Below are positions 35,559-45,776 of a DNA stretch of 64,000 nucleotides, one piece after another. The stretch covers positions 620,001 to 684,000 of the forward strand of contig UNRJ01000001.1 in assembly GCA_900537125.1 (NCBI GenBank), written 5' to 3'. The DNA comes from Rhodobacteraceae bacterium Alg238-R152. GTDB lineage: Bacteria; Pseudomonadota; Alphaproteobacteria; Rhodobacterales; Rhodobacteraceae. The notes beneath the pieces were generated by a model that worked only from the letters and a program-made list of their open reading frames with translations, did not search any database and was not told the DNA's origin. Position 1 is the first letter of the stretch, and every line of letters begins with the position of its first letter. The position numbers and the translations under genes were made by a program.

Positions 35559-37864
35559 GAACTTGTAATCCGCGCCTGAACAGCTTCCGTTAAGTCGCTG
35601 AGAGAAAACGGCTTTGGCAAGAAACTTGAGTTGTCTATTCGCGCCTGGTCATCTGAGAAACTGTCTTCGGCATAGCCAGAGACAAAGATCACTGGCACAT
35701 CTGGGTAGATCGCGCGCGCATGGCGCACCCAACTTGGCCCATCCATGCCTGGCATGATGACATCGCTGACAAACACATCAATGGAGGGTTGATCGACTTC
35801 CAACAGCTCCAGCGCCTCTTCACCTGATGCCGCTTCGAGCACGGTAAACCCCCGCATCTTCAACGCACGCGTCGCAAAAGAACGCACCGGCGCCTCATCC
35901 TCAACAAGCAGCACCACGCCACTGTGCATCACTTCTGGCAGGTCTGGACGTTTCCCAAGATCAGGCGCGGCCACCTGTTCCGCGCCCAATCCGTGCGCAG
36001 GGAACATCAATGTAAAGGTGGTACCAACCCCTTCCGTGCTGTCGACAAAAATGTAGCCACCCGTCTGTTTCACAATGCCGTAAGCGGTGCTGAGGCCCAA
36101 TCCTGTACCCTCACCGGTTTTTTTAGTGGTGAAAAATGGCTCAAACACCTTTTGAAGTTTATCGCGAGCAATCCCAATGCCTTCATCCGACACGGTTACC
36201 GAAACGTAGTTGCCCACCGGTACTATGACACGGTCCCGTTCCAGGGCCTCTGCCAACTCCACACCTTCAGTTGTGACTCGAATATTCCCACCATCTGGCA
36301 TCGCATCCCGCGCATTCACTACGAGATTCATCAACACCTGTTCCAGCTGGCGTTTGTCGGCCCGGATGGAGGGCAACACAGGATCATTGTTCAACGTCAG
36401 CGTCACCCGTTCCCCGACCAATCGATTCAGAAGATGGGTCAGATCCGCAAGCGTGTTGCGCAGATCCAGCACTTCGGGGCGTAAGTTCTGCTTGCGGGAG
36501 AATGCCAGCAGCTGTCCTACCAGTGCTGCGGCCCGATTTGCATTCTGGTTGATTTGAATGAGATCGGCGTAATCCGCGTCCCCTTGATCATGCCGCAGCA
36601 ACAACAGGTCGCAATGCCCTGAAATTGCAGTCAAAAGGTTGTTGAAATCATGCGCAACTCCGCCAGCCAATTGACCAATGGCTTGCATTTTTTGGCTTTG
36701 CACAAACTGTGCTTCCAGCGATTTTAGTTCGGTTGCATCACTCAACACAGCGATCAGTGAGCTTACCCCTCCTTCAACCACGCGGTTCAGGCTGACCTGA
36801 ACGATCACCTCTTTATCGTCTCGTTTGAGCCGTAGAAACTCAGATTGATTGACGGATTTTCCCTGCGCGGCTTCCATCAGCCAATCCACAATTGACCGGC
36901 CAAGCCCTTCCATCAGGTCGCCGATCACAGTGTTGGACTGTATCTCCATATTAACCAAGTGACGCGCTGCGCGATTTGCCAGAAGCACGTCGCCTTCCGG
37001 GCTCACTTTCAAAAGCGCAACCGGCAGCTCATCAAATTGCACGGCCCCATCCCGCATCACTGGCACTTCCGTCGGCAGCAGATAAATCTCGCGCCGCCCT
37101 GCTGTTGCTTCAAACTCAGCCACCAGACATTGCTGTTCGCCCCGGGAAGTATGCACCACGGTGGCGCTCCGTAGATCCTCCACATCCACACCAAACACAT
37201 CGGCAAGCGTCTTTTTGCGTTCGCCCAACAGGTGCCGTGCGGCGGGGTTCATGAACAACACCGTTCCAGACCGTCCCACCGTCAACATCGGCAAACGCGG
37301 CGCGCCGCCCGCCTGCTGCGCATCTGTAACCGGATTTGATTTTTGGATGCTCCACAACAAGACACCGTATTCCAAAGCCTTCACGGAAAGACGCATCATG
37401 GAGTCGCGAAGGGATAATTCTTCTTCACAGGCCCCATCCACAAGACAGGTCGCAACCATGTCGCGCACCTTTCCTTCAGCATCCAATAGCTGATCTGAAA
37501 GCGCCTCTGCCATCGTGTCACAACTGCCCATTCCCCCGTCCATGGCCACTTTGTTGGCATAGACCACCTGCCCTTCCGGGTTGGACACAAATGTGAGATC
37601 TGAGGCGTCTTCAAACATGCGCCGCAACATCGATACAGCACGCATCTGCGCAGCCTTTCGGCGCAATGATATCATTAGTGTCACCGCACTGCCCAAACCA
37701 AGAAGCCCACTGGCAAACACCATTGCGATCCGCAGCGGACCCGCCTGCAAAAGCACCGCGGTAACCACCATGACCAATGTCGCCAAAGCAAGAAGTCCGG
37801 CATGATGTCGCGAGCCTCCCAAATGACGAGGGGAAGGCCCTTTGGGGTCGATCGAATTGGACAC
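35555..37864 (-). CDS. cckA: CckA hybrid histidine kinase
   Basis: A 769-aa membrane kinase at the top of the CckA-ChpT-CtrA phosphorelay. Two membrane helices (about 24-40 and 45-67) precede PAS domains (about 80-170, 190-270 and 280-380). The HisKA motif has His405 in GGVAHDFNN. The CA domain has NARDAMPDGG and GEGTGLGLS, and the C-terminal receiver (about 648-769) has phospho-acceptor Asp701 in FVSDVIMPG. SQKMQAIGQLAGGVAHDFNNLLTA-like sequence is diagnostic for CckA. In this group the relay governs motility and gene transfer agents rather than being essential. A CtrA-type box lies upstream. Confidence 0.94.
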   Translation of the reverse strand: MSNSIDPKGPSPRHLGGSRHHAGLLALATLVMVVTAVLLQAGPLRIAMVFASGLLGLGSAVTLMISLRRKAAQMRAVSMLRRMFEDASDLTFVSNPEGQVVYANKVAMDGGMGSCDTMAEALSDQLLDAEGKVRDMVATCLVDGACEEELSLRDSMMRLSVKALEYGVLLWSIQKSNPVTDAQQAGGAPRLPMLTVGRSGTVLFMNPAARHLLGERKKTLADVFGVDVEDLRSATVVHTSRGEQQCLVAEFEATAGRREIYLLPTEVPVMRDGAVQFDELPVALLKVSPEGDVLLANRAARHLVNMEIQSNTVIGDLMEGLGRSIVDWLMEAAQGKSVNQSEFLRLKRDDKEVIVQVSLNRVVEGGVSSLIAVLSDATELKSLEAQFVQSQKMQAIGQLAGGVAHDFNNLLTAISGHCDLLLLRHDQGDADYADLIQINQNANRAAALVGQLLAFSRKQNLRPEVLDLRNTLADLTHLLNRLVGERVTLTLNNDPVLPSIRADKRQLEQVLMNLVVNARDAMPDGGNIRVTTEGVELAEALERDRVIVPVGNYVSVTVSDEGIGIARDKLQKVFEPFFTTKKTGEGTGLGLSTAYGIVKQTGGYIFVDSTEGVGTTFTLMFPAHGLGAEQVAAPDLGKRPDLPEVMHSGVVLLVEDEAPVRSFATRALKMRGFTVLEAASGEEALELLEVDQPSIDVFVSDVIMPGMDGPSWVRHARAIYPDVPVIFVSGYAEDSFSDDQARIDNSSFLPKPFSLSDLTEAVQARITSS

Positions 37865-37884
37865 GTCTGCACCTATTCTTTTAC

Positions 37885-37933
37885 GTCTTCGTTAATATGC
37901 ATCAAATTATCTTAAACACGCATTAACGAAGAC
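37885..37933. repeat. 12-bp perfect inverted repeat in the cckA upstream region
   Basis: GTCTTCGTTAAT (37885-37896) and ATTAACGAAGAC (37922-37933), separated by 25 bp, occupy the 90-bp gap between cckA and the RsmB gene. The right arm contains half of the CtrA box. Confidence 0.75.
37912..37927. promoter_or_regulatory. CtrA box TTAA-N7-TTAAC upstream of cckA
   Basis: An exact match to the CtrA consensus (TTAA ACACGCA TTAAC), 48-63 bp upstream of the cckA start codon. It predicts feedback of the regulator on its own kinase. Confidence 0.7.
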
Positions 37934-37954
37934 AGAAGAAAAAGCGTAAGCCCT

Positions 37955-39103
37955 CTAATTTTTACGCAAAATTGCCCCGAAAAATCCGTCTCCGCCTTCT
38001 GACAGGAGGAACTGACGCTGCCACTCCACCGTCCAATCCGGATTGCTTTGCACAAATCGCTCACTTTGAGCGGTATTTTCCGCGTTCAGTACAGAGCAAG
38101 TCGCATAGACCAGCACGCCACCTGGCACGACCAACTCTTGCGCCTGCCTCAGAATCTCTGCCTGGGTTGCCTCAAGCTGTGCCAGGTCTTCTGCGGTAAA
38201 CCGCCATTTGGCATCCGGTGAACGCCGCCACGCCCCGCTTCCTGAGCACGGCACATCACACAAAACCACATCATAGGGTGCGGCAGATGTCGGGTCATTC
38301 ACAATCTGCACTGTTGCACCTGCGCGTTCTGCTCGAACGGGCAGGTCTGACATCCGCTGTTCCAATGCGTCATGCGCATAAAAGCAGGCCTCCGCACGCC
38401 CAGACATGGCCAGCACTTTTCCGCCACCACCAGCGCAATAATCCAATACTTTCAAGTTGTTGGACAATGGAATTTCTGCTACCAACGCTTGACTGGAGGC
38501 GTCCTGCAATTCAACCATCCCCTCCAAATAGGCCGCATTCAGCTTGACCCGCCGTGCACCCGTCGTCACTTCCAGCGCCGTATCAACCAATGCCATCGGG
38601 CGGGTTTCAATACCATCCTGCGCCAGCACAGACTGGGCTTCTTCCAAAGTTGCCTTGCGCAAGTTCACCCGCAAAATCACCGCCGCACGCGCACGCAGCG
38701 CTTTAAGCGTCTCGTCAAACTGATCGCCCAGGCTGTCTTTGAGCGGCCCCACCAGCCAATCAGGAACATCCAATGGCGGTGATCCGCCCGACACCTCGTT
38801 CTCGTCATCGCTTAACCTGTCTGGCCCATAGCCTTCCCCGGAGAAGATTGCCTCCAAGTCCAGACCATCTTGACGCAGAAGGCCTATCATCAAGGCGCGG
38901 CCAGTGAGAGCACCACCGGAATACGCGGCCGAATTCCGTCGCCGCAACACATCAAACACATGGTCTCTGATGGCAGCACGATCTTTGGAACCAGCAAACC
39001 GACTGCGCCGTGCCCAGCCAGTGAGTGCTTTTTCCGCCGCAGCCCCTTCCAAAATTTGGTCCAGGATCTCAATTGCGGCCTGCACGCGAGCTGCTGGTGT
39101 CAT
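37955..39103 (-). CDS. RsmB/NOP2-type RNA cytosine-C5 methyltransferase
   Basis: A 382-aa SAM-dependent RNA m5C methyltransferase. SAM motif VLDYCAGGGGKVLAM, motif IV DVPCSGSGAWRR with the first catalytic Cys and motif VI YATCSVL with the second. The N-terminal part is an RsmB-like NusB-type helical region. The subfamily is close to RsmB/Sun, but whether the target is 16S rRNA C967 cannot be told. It lies 90 bp upstream of cckA on the same strand. Confidence 0.9.
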   Translation of the reverse strand: MTPAARVQAAIEILDQILEGAAAEKALTGWARRSRFAGSKDRAAIRDHVFDVLRRRNSAAYSGGALTGRALMIGLLRQDGLDLEAIFSGEGYGPDRLSDDENEVSGGSPPLDVPDWLVGPLKDSLGDQFDETLKALRARAAVILRVNLRKATLEEAQSVLAQDGIETRPMALVDTALEVTTGARRVKLNAAYLEGMVELQDASSQALVAEIPLSNNLKVLDYCAGGGGKVLAMSGRAEACFYAHDALEQRMSDLPVRAERAGATVQIVNDPTSAAPYDVVLCDVPCSGSGAWRRSPDAKWRFTAEDLAQLEATQAEILRQAQELVVPGGVLVYATCSVLNAENTAQSERFVQSNPDWTVEWQRQFLLSEGGDGFFGAILRKN

Positions 39104-39381
39104 CTACTGTTCCCATCCTTTTGTGCGCCACGCGCGGTCCGTTAAGCCGATACGCCGGCCAGCCGCCTTGCTATAGCAGGCCCCAACCACTTCGCAAGCC
39201 TACACGATCGCTCATTTTGTGGGCGCTTCTCAACGCTGAGACGAATCGCCATATCGCACGCTCCCCCAAGGATTGCGAAATGCACTTTCGCCTTAAAAAT
39301 AAGGGAGGAACATAAGGCTTCGTTAAGTCTAGCCTCAGTAGTCGGTGTGGGAAAACGCCAACAACTTCGAGAGTCGAAGCC

Positions 39382-41307
39382 ATGCCAGCCTTCTTTACCA
39401 AACTATCCACGCGGATCAGTGCGCTTGCCGTTGTCGCACTTGCATTGACAATAGCCCTCACCGTTTTGCTGCAAAACCACATGCGCTCAACAGTGGAAAC
39501 CATGTACAGCAAAGGTCTCCAAGAGATCACTGAAACGGCCACCAGCCTTCTGGCCAACCTTGAGAAAGGTGTTCAGGAGGGCAAATATAGCACTGAGGAA
39601 GCTCAGGAGCTGGCGCGCGACCAGTTGGAGGCGCTTGCCTATGGTGAATCCGGCTACCTGTTTGCCTTTGACACCAACTACATTATGACAGCTCACCCCC
39701 ACCGTCCACAGTGGATTGGCAACAGCCAGGAGGGGTTGGAAGATCCAAACGGTCTGAAAATCTTCCAGGAGATGCGCAAAATCGCGATGAGGGATGGCAG
39801 CGGCACGCTGATCTACCATTTCCAAAAACCAGACAGCGACGTTCAGGAAGCCAAAATTGGTTTTGCCTACCATTACAAACCTTGGGACTGGATTGTGGGC
39901 ACCGGCGCCTATGTGGCCGACATCGAAGCGGAAATGACCAAAATCCGCAACAAGGCCTTGATGCAACTGGCCGTCATCCTGATTATTTTGGCAATCTCTG
40001 CCTTTGTCATCACCCGCAGCGTAATCGGCCCAATGGGCACCTTACGCGCGCGCATGGCAGATCTTGCCGACGGGGACACCGAAACTGATATTCCGTTCAC
40101 CAAGACCCAAAATGAATTGGGTGACATGGCGCGCACGCTGGATGTTTTTCGGACCGCATTGCTGCGGCAGCGCGAGCTCGAAGAAAACCAAAAACAGGCC
40201 GCGGCAGAGCAATCTGAAGTGGTAGAAGCCCTCTCCGATCACCTTGCTTCCCTGTCTCATGGTGATCTAACCGCAAAAATCGCTACCACATTCCCAGAGG
40301 AATATGAAAAACTGCGCGATGACTTCAATACCTCCATCACCAATCTAAGCCAGACGGTCACCGATGTGGTCGAGTCCGCACAATCGATCCACAACGGTGC
40401 TGGTGAAATCAGCCAGGCGTCGGACGATCTGTCAAAACGCACTGAAAGTCAGGCTGCCACACTAGAAGAAACCGCCGCTGCATTGGACGACTTGACCCGG
40501 TCCGTTAAGGCGGCCGCAGACGGTGCCCGCGACGTCGAAGGCACCATGAACGAAGCCAAAACCGAAGCCGAAAAAAGTGGTGAAGTGGTGCGCAACGCCG
40601 TGTCCGCCATGACTGAAATCGAGCAGAGCTCGTCGCATATTTCTCAGATCATCTCGGTGATTGACGACATTGCCTTCCAAACCAACTTGCTTGCTCTGAA
40701 TGCTGGCGTCGAAGCTGCTCGCGCCGGAGACGCGGGTCGCGGGTTCGCAGTTGTGGCCTCCGAAGTACGTAAGTTGGCACACAGCTCCTCAGAGGCGGCC
40801 AATGAAATCAAAGCCCTCATCAGCGACTCCTCTCAGCAAGTGGAGCGCGGGGTGGTGCTTGTTGGCCAAACCGGGGATGCGCTCAACAAAATTGTCGATC
40901 GTGTGGTGCACATCTCACAACAGGTTTCCACCATAGCGGACGGTGCAACTGAACAATCGCAAAGCCTTGCAGAAATCAACTCTGGGGTAATGCAGCTTGA
41001 CCAGGTGACACAAAAGAACGCGGCCATGGTCGAAGAATCCACTGCCGCCACCCACCTGCTCAAATCGGATGCGGTTAGTCTCACCAATATGGTTGGCCAC
41101 TTCAAACTGGATGCCAAAGCTAAGGCCCCTGCGCCAACACCGGACACCAAGCCAAACACACCAGCCAACGTCACGGCAAATGACTGGCAGGCCGACAAGA
41201 AAGCGGATCAGGCCCAACCGAAGGCAAAATCATCGCGCCCTGCCCCCAAAGCTAAGACCTTTGCCGCAAACGGCAACGCCGCTGAGGAAACCTGGACGGA
41301 CTTCTAA
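39382..41307 (+). CDS. methyl-accepting chemotaxis protein with single Cache domain
   Basis: A 641-aa chemoreceptor: TM1 about 12-32, a periplasmic sCache_2-type sensor (about 36-190, with [10 protein letters not shown] and [10 protein letters not shown]), TM2 about 193-212, HAMP (about 213-265), a second HAMP-like stretch, and a long signalling hairpin with the tip [22 protein letters not shown] Lys/Ala/Pro-rich tether (about 575-630) leads to the last five residues TWTDF, fitting the xWxxF pentapeptide that tethers CheR and CheB. Ligand unknown; sCache_2 receptors often bind small organic acids. A terminator follows. Confidence 0.94.
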   Translation: MPAFFTKLSTRISALAVVALALTIALTVLLQNHMRSTVETMYSKGLQEITETATSLLANLEKGVQEGKYSTEEAQELARDQLEALAYGESGYLFAFDTNYIMTAHPHRPQWIGNSQEGLEDPNGLKIFQEMRKIAMRDGSGTLIYHFQKPDSDVQEAKIGFAYHYKPWDWIVGTGAYVADIEAEMTKIRNKALMQLAVILIILAISAFVITRSVIGPMGTLRARMADLADGDTETDIPFTKTQNELGDMARTLDVFRTALLRQRELEENQKQAAAEQSEVVEALSDHLASLSHGDLTAKIATTFPEEYEKLRDDFNTSITNLSQTVTDVVESAQSIHNGAGEISQASDDLSKRTESQAATLEETAAALDDLTRSVKAAADGARDVEGTMNEAKTEAEKSGEVVRNAVSAMTEIEQSSSHISQIISVIDDIAFQTNLLALNAGVEAARAGDAGRGFAVVASEVRKLAHSSSEAANEIKALISDSSQQVERGVVLVGQTGDALNKIVDRVVHISQQVSTIADGATEQSQSLAEINSGVMQLDQVTQKNAAMVEESTAATHLLKSDAVSLTNMVGHFKLDAKAKAPAPTPDTKPNTPANVTANDWQADKKADQAQPKAKSSRPAPKAKTFAANGNAAEETWTDF

Positions 41308-41329
41308 CCGAAACCCCAAGGCACAAACA

Positions 41330-41363
41330 AAAGGGCTGAACCCGTCAAGGTTCAGCCCTTTTT
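41330..41363. terminator. bidirectional terminator between the MCP gene and guaB
   Basis: Stem AAGGGCTGAACC / GGTTCAGCCCTT (12 bp, extendable by A-T) with a 6-nt loop and T5 on the plus strand and an A-rich run on the other, so it may serve both convergent genes. Confidence 0.9.
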
Positions 41364-41392
41364 CGTTTGACAAAGCCTAACTTTAAAGGCGG

Positions 41393-42970
<1,578 letters not shown>

Positions 42971-43007
42971 TCAAATCTGCTCCCGCCAATCACAAGAGGA
43001 TGACGAT

Positions 43008-43412
43008 ATGAACCGACGCGCCTTTGGTTTCGGCCTGATTGCCACTGCCACGTATGTGGGCTCCGCCACTGCCGCAACAATTCCCTCTCCGCAAAGTGGC
43101 AAGGGACTGATCATGTTGTTCCGTCCTCGACGCGCAATGGGCGCAGCGATCCGATTTCAGGTTACCACGGCCCACGCCCCCGTCGGAAACCTTTCCAACG
43201 GATCGGTCATTGCGTTTCAGGCGCCTCCTGACCAACACATATTCACCGTATCCACACCTTCTGTTACCGGATCCGACGCGATAACCGTTGATATTAAAGC
43301 GGGCGAAACGGCCTACATTCGAGCGGACATGCGCGCAGGTTGGCCTGCAGGCCGTGGCAAATTTCTACGCATGCACGCCGATCAGGCGCGCGCGGAGAAT
43401 GCCAAAATCTAA
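43008..43412 (+). CDS. exported DUF2846-like protein
   Basis: A 134-aa protein from ATG 43008 with a signal peptide (about 1-22, arginine pair at 3-4, ending ATAAT). The mature part (LIMLFRPRRAMGAAIRFQV, LSNGSVIAFQAPPDQHIFTV, GETAYIRADMR) matches the DUF2846 beta-sandwich pattern, in which YxYRP and GxxxxxPPGxH are typical. No lipobox is seen. Function unknown. It sits divergent from guaB and 115 bp before the RACo-like gene. Confidence 0.72.
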   Translation: MNRRAFGFGLIATATYVGSATAATIPSPQSGKGLIMLFRPRRAMGAAIRFQVTTAHAPVGNLSNGSVIAFQAPPDQHIFTVSTPSVTGSDAITVDIKAGETAYIRADMRAGWPAGRGKFLRMHADQARAENAKI

Positions 43413-43527
43413 AACATTGACTACCTCAAAATGCCGTGCATGGACCCTGCCATGCCGCTGCTTGCCTTTCCTGCGCAAAACCGGCAGCTATGCTGCCAGT
43501 CAAGCGAACAGACTTAAGGCTTTCTCG

Positions 43528-45567
43528 ATGAGCAGCGACCCACTTGTGATCTTCACCCCCTCCGGCAAACGCGGCCACTTTCCCGTGGGCACGCCCATTC
43601 TGACCGCCGCCCGTCAATTGGGTGTCGATCTCGATAGCGTCTGCGGTGGGCGTGGGGTCTGTTCCAAATGTCAGATAACGCCCTCTTTCGGCGAGTTCCC
43701 CAAACACGGCGTCACGGTGTCCGAGGATGCCCTCTCCGAATGGAACGCTGTCGAGCAGCGCTATGATGACATACGCGGCTTGCCAAAAAGCCGCCGACTG
43801 GGCTGTCAGGCCAAGGTGCAGGGTGACATTGTGATTGATGTGCCCCCAGAAAGCCAGGTGCACAAACAAGTGGTGCGCAAACGGGCAGAAGTGCGCGACA
43901 TCACCCTGAACCCAACCGTGCACCTGACCTATGTCGAGGTGGAAGAGCCCGACATGCACAAACCCTCTGGAGATTTGGAACGGCTTCTGACAGCGCTGAA
44001 AGCCACCACGGGCCACGCACATATCTCGGTAGACACCCATCTCTTGCACGTTTTGCAGCCGGTTTTGCGCAAAGGTGATTGGTCAGTCACTGCTGCCATT
44101 CATAAAGACCACACTGACACGCACCCTCGGCTCATCGCCCTTTGGCCCGGCTACTTTGAGGGACCAGTCTACGGCCTTGCTGTTGACCTTGGCTCCACCA
44201 CCATCGCAGGGCACCTCTGCGATCTGACCTCCGGCGAAGTTGTGGCCTCTTCTGGTCTCATGAACCCACAAATTCGCTTTGGCGAAGACCTAATGAGCCG
44301 CGTCAGCTATGCCATGATGAACAAAGGTGGCGATCAGGAGATGACCGCGGCCGTGCGCGACGGTCTCAACCAGCTTGTCATTGATATTGCCAAAGACGCC
44401 GAGATCGCGCCCACACAAATCCTAGACACCGTGTTTGTGATGAACCCGGTCATGCACCACCTGTTTCTTGGGATCGACCCGTTTGAATTGGGCCAAGCCC
44501 CCTTTGCGCTGGCCACTTCCGATGCGCTCTCTCTGCCCGCCTCAGAGCTCGGCCTCACGATCGCACCAGGCACCCGCGCTTACCTACTGCCGTGCATCGC
44601 AGGCCACGTTGGGGCTGACGCCGCCGGTGTGGCGCTGTCTGAGGCACCGGACAAATCCGAAGACCTCGCGCTTGTGGTAGACGTGGGCACCAATGCCGAA
44701 ATTCTGCTGGGCGACGAAAACGGCGTGCTGGCCTGCTCCTCACCAACCGGCCCAGCCTTTGAGGGAGCACAGATCAGCGCTGGCCAACGCGCCGCGCCCG
44801 GCGCCATTGAGCGTGTGGAAATTGATCCCACTACCAAAGAGCCGCGCTTCCGCGTGATTGGCTGTGAGCTGTGGTCTGATGACGAAGGTTTTCCGGCCGC
44901 GATTGCGGCGACCGGCATCACAGGCATCTGCGGTTCCGGCATCATCGAAGTGATTGCCGAAATGCGCCTTGCTGGCCTTGTCGATGCATCCGGCCTGATT
45001 GGATCAGCGGAACAAACCGGTACCACGCGTTGCTTTGCTGACGGCCGTACCAACTCCTATACCCTCTGGGAAGGTGATGCAGACCAAAAACCTATCACCG
45101 TGACCAACGCCGACATCCGCGCCATTCAGATGGCCAAGGCAGCGCTCTACTCTGGCGCGCGCCTGCTGATGGACAAACGCGGCGTCGAGCAAGTCGACCG
45201 TGTTGTACTCGCGGGGGCCTTCGGCGCACATATCTCTGCCAAACACGCCATGGTACTCGGAATGATCCCCGACTGCCCACTGAACAAGGTCACCTCGGCG
45301 GGTAACGCCGCCGGGACCGGCGCGCGCATTGCGCTTCTGAACAAAGACGCCCGCAGTGAAATCGAAACCCTCGTGCGCAAGATCGAGAAAATCGAAACCG
45401 CTGTGGAACCGCGCTTTCAAGAGCACTTCGTGAACGCCTCCGCCTTGCCCAACTCTGCTGATCCGTTCCCGATCCTGCGCGACTTGGTCACGCTGCCCGA
45501 AGTCAGCTTCAACACTGGCGGCGGAGATGGCGCAGGTGGTGGCCGACGCCGACGTCGCCGCAGCTAA
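43528..45567 (+). CDS. RACo-like ASKHA activator with N-terminal [2Fe-2S] domain
   Basis: A 679-aa protein from ATG 43528 (AAGG lies 8 nt upstream). Residues 1-100 are a plant-type ferredoxin with Cys39, Cys45, Cys48 and Cys93 (CGGRGVCSKC, LGCQA). A linker follows, then a DUF4445/ASKHA ATPase (about 210-620; LAVDLGSTT, VVDVGTNAE, GICGSGIIE, LAGAFGAH). RACo/RamA proteins use ATP to re-reduce inactive Co(II) corrinoids of methyltransferases. The C-terminus ends in a Gly/Arg-rich tail (about 660-679). No corrinoid protein or methyltransferase is adjacent. Confidence 0.88.
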   Translation: MSSDPLVIFTPSGKRGHFPVGTPILTAARQLGVDLDSVCGGRGVCSKCQITPSFGEFPKHGVTVSEDALSEWNAVEQRYDDIRGLPKSRRLGCQAKVQGDIVIDVPPESQVHKQVVRKRAEVRDITLNPTVHLTYVEVEEPDMHKPSGDLERLLTALKATTGHAHISVDTHLLHVLQPVLRKGDWSVTAAIHKDHTDTHPRLIALWPGYFEGPVYGLAVDLGSTTIAGHLCDLTSGEVVASSGLMNPQIRFGEDLMSRVSYAMMNKGGDQEMTAAVRDGLNQLVIDIAKDAEIAPTQILDTVFVMNPVMHHLFLGIDPFELGQAPFALATSDALSLPASELGLTIAPGTRAYLLPCIAGHVGADAAGVALSEAPDKSEDLALVVDVGTNAEILLGDENGVLACSSPTGPAFEGAQISAGQRAAPGAIERVEIDPTTKEPRFRVIGCELWSDDEGFPAAIAATGITGICGSGIIEVIAEMRLAGLVDASGLIGSAEQTGTTRCFADGRTNSYTLWEGDADQKPITVTNADIRAIQMAKAALYSGARLLMDKRGVEQVDRVVLAGAFGAHISAKHAMVLGMIPDCPLNKVTSAGNAAGTGARIALLNKDARSEIETLVRKIEKIETAVEPRFQEHFVNASALPNSADPFPILRDLVTLPEVSFNTGGGDGAGGGRRRRRRS

Positions 45568-45617
45568 CCAAATCTCGCTTGACCCTCCTGCAGCGCTGTC
45601 TTACCAACGGGCGTGCT

Positions 45618-45691
45618 GCGGGTATGGTGAAAAGGTATCACACGAGCTTCCCAAGCTCTTGTTACGGGTTCGATTCCCGTTACCCGCTCCA
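45618..45691 (+). tRNA. tRNA-Gly, anticodon CCC
   Basis: A 74-nt cloverleaf: acceptor GCGGGTA/TACCCGC, D-arm GTGA...TCAC, anticodon stem CGAGC/GCTCT with loop TTCCCAA (anticodon CCC), T-arm ACGGG-TTCGATT-CCCGT, discriminator T and encoded CCA. The outermost anticodon-stem pair (C27 with T43) is a mismatch. Confidence 0.95.
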
Positions 45692-45721
45692 AAATCAATA
45701 ACTTACGCTGTACTTCTAAAG

Positions 45722-45753
45722 TAAAAACGCCGCATTCCTAAGAAATGCGACGC
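45722..45753 (-). terminator. Rho-independent terminator of zwf-pgl-pgi
   Basis: On the minus strand, GCGTCGCATT pairs with AATGCGGCGT (two G-U pairs) and is followed by TTTTT, 24 bp past the pgi stop. It faces the end of the tRNA-Gly gene. Confidence 0.8.
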
Positions 45754-45776
45754 TGAATCTTTAGGGATGCCTGCCA

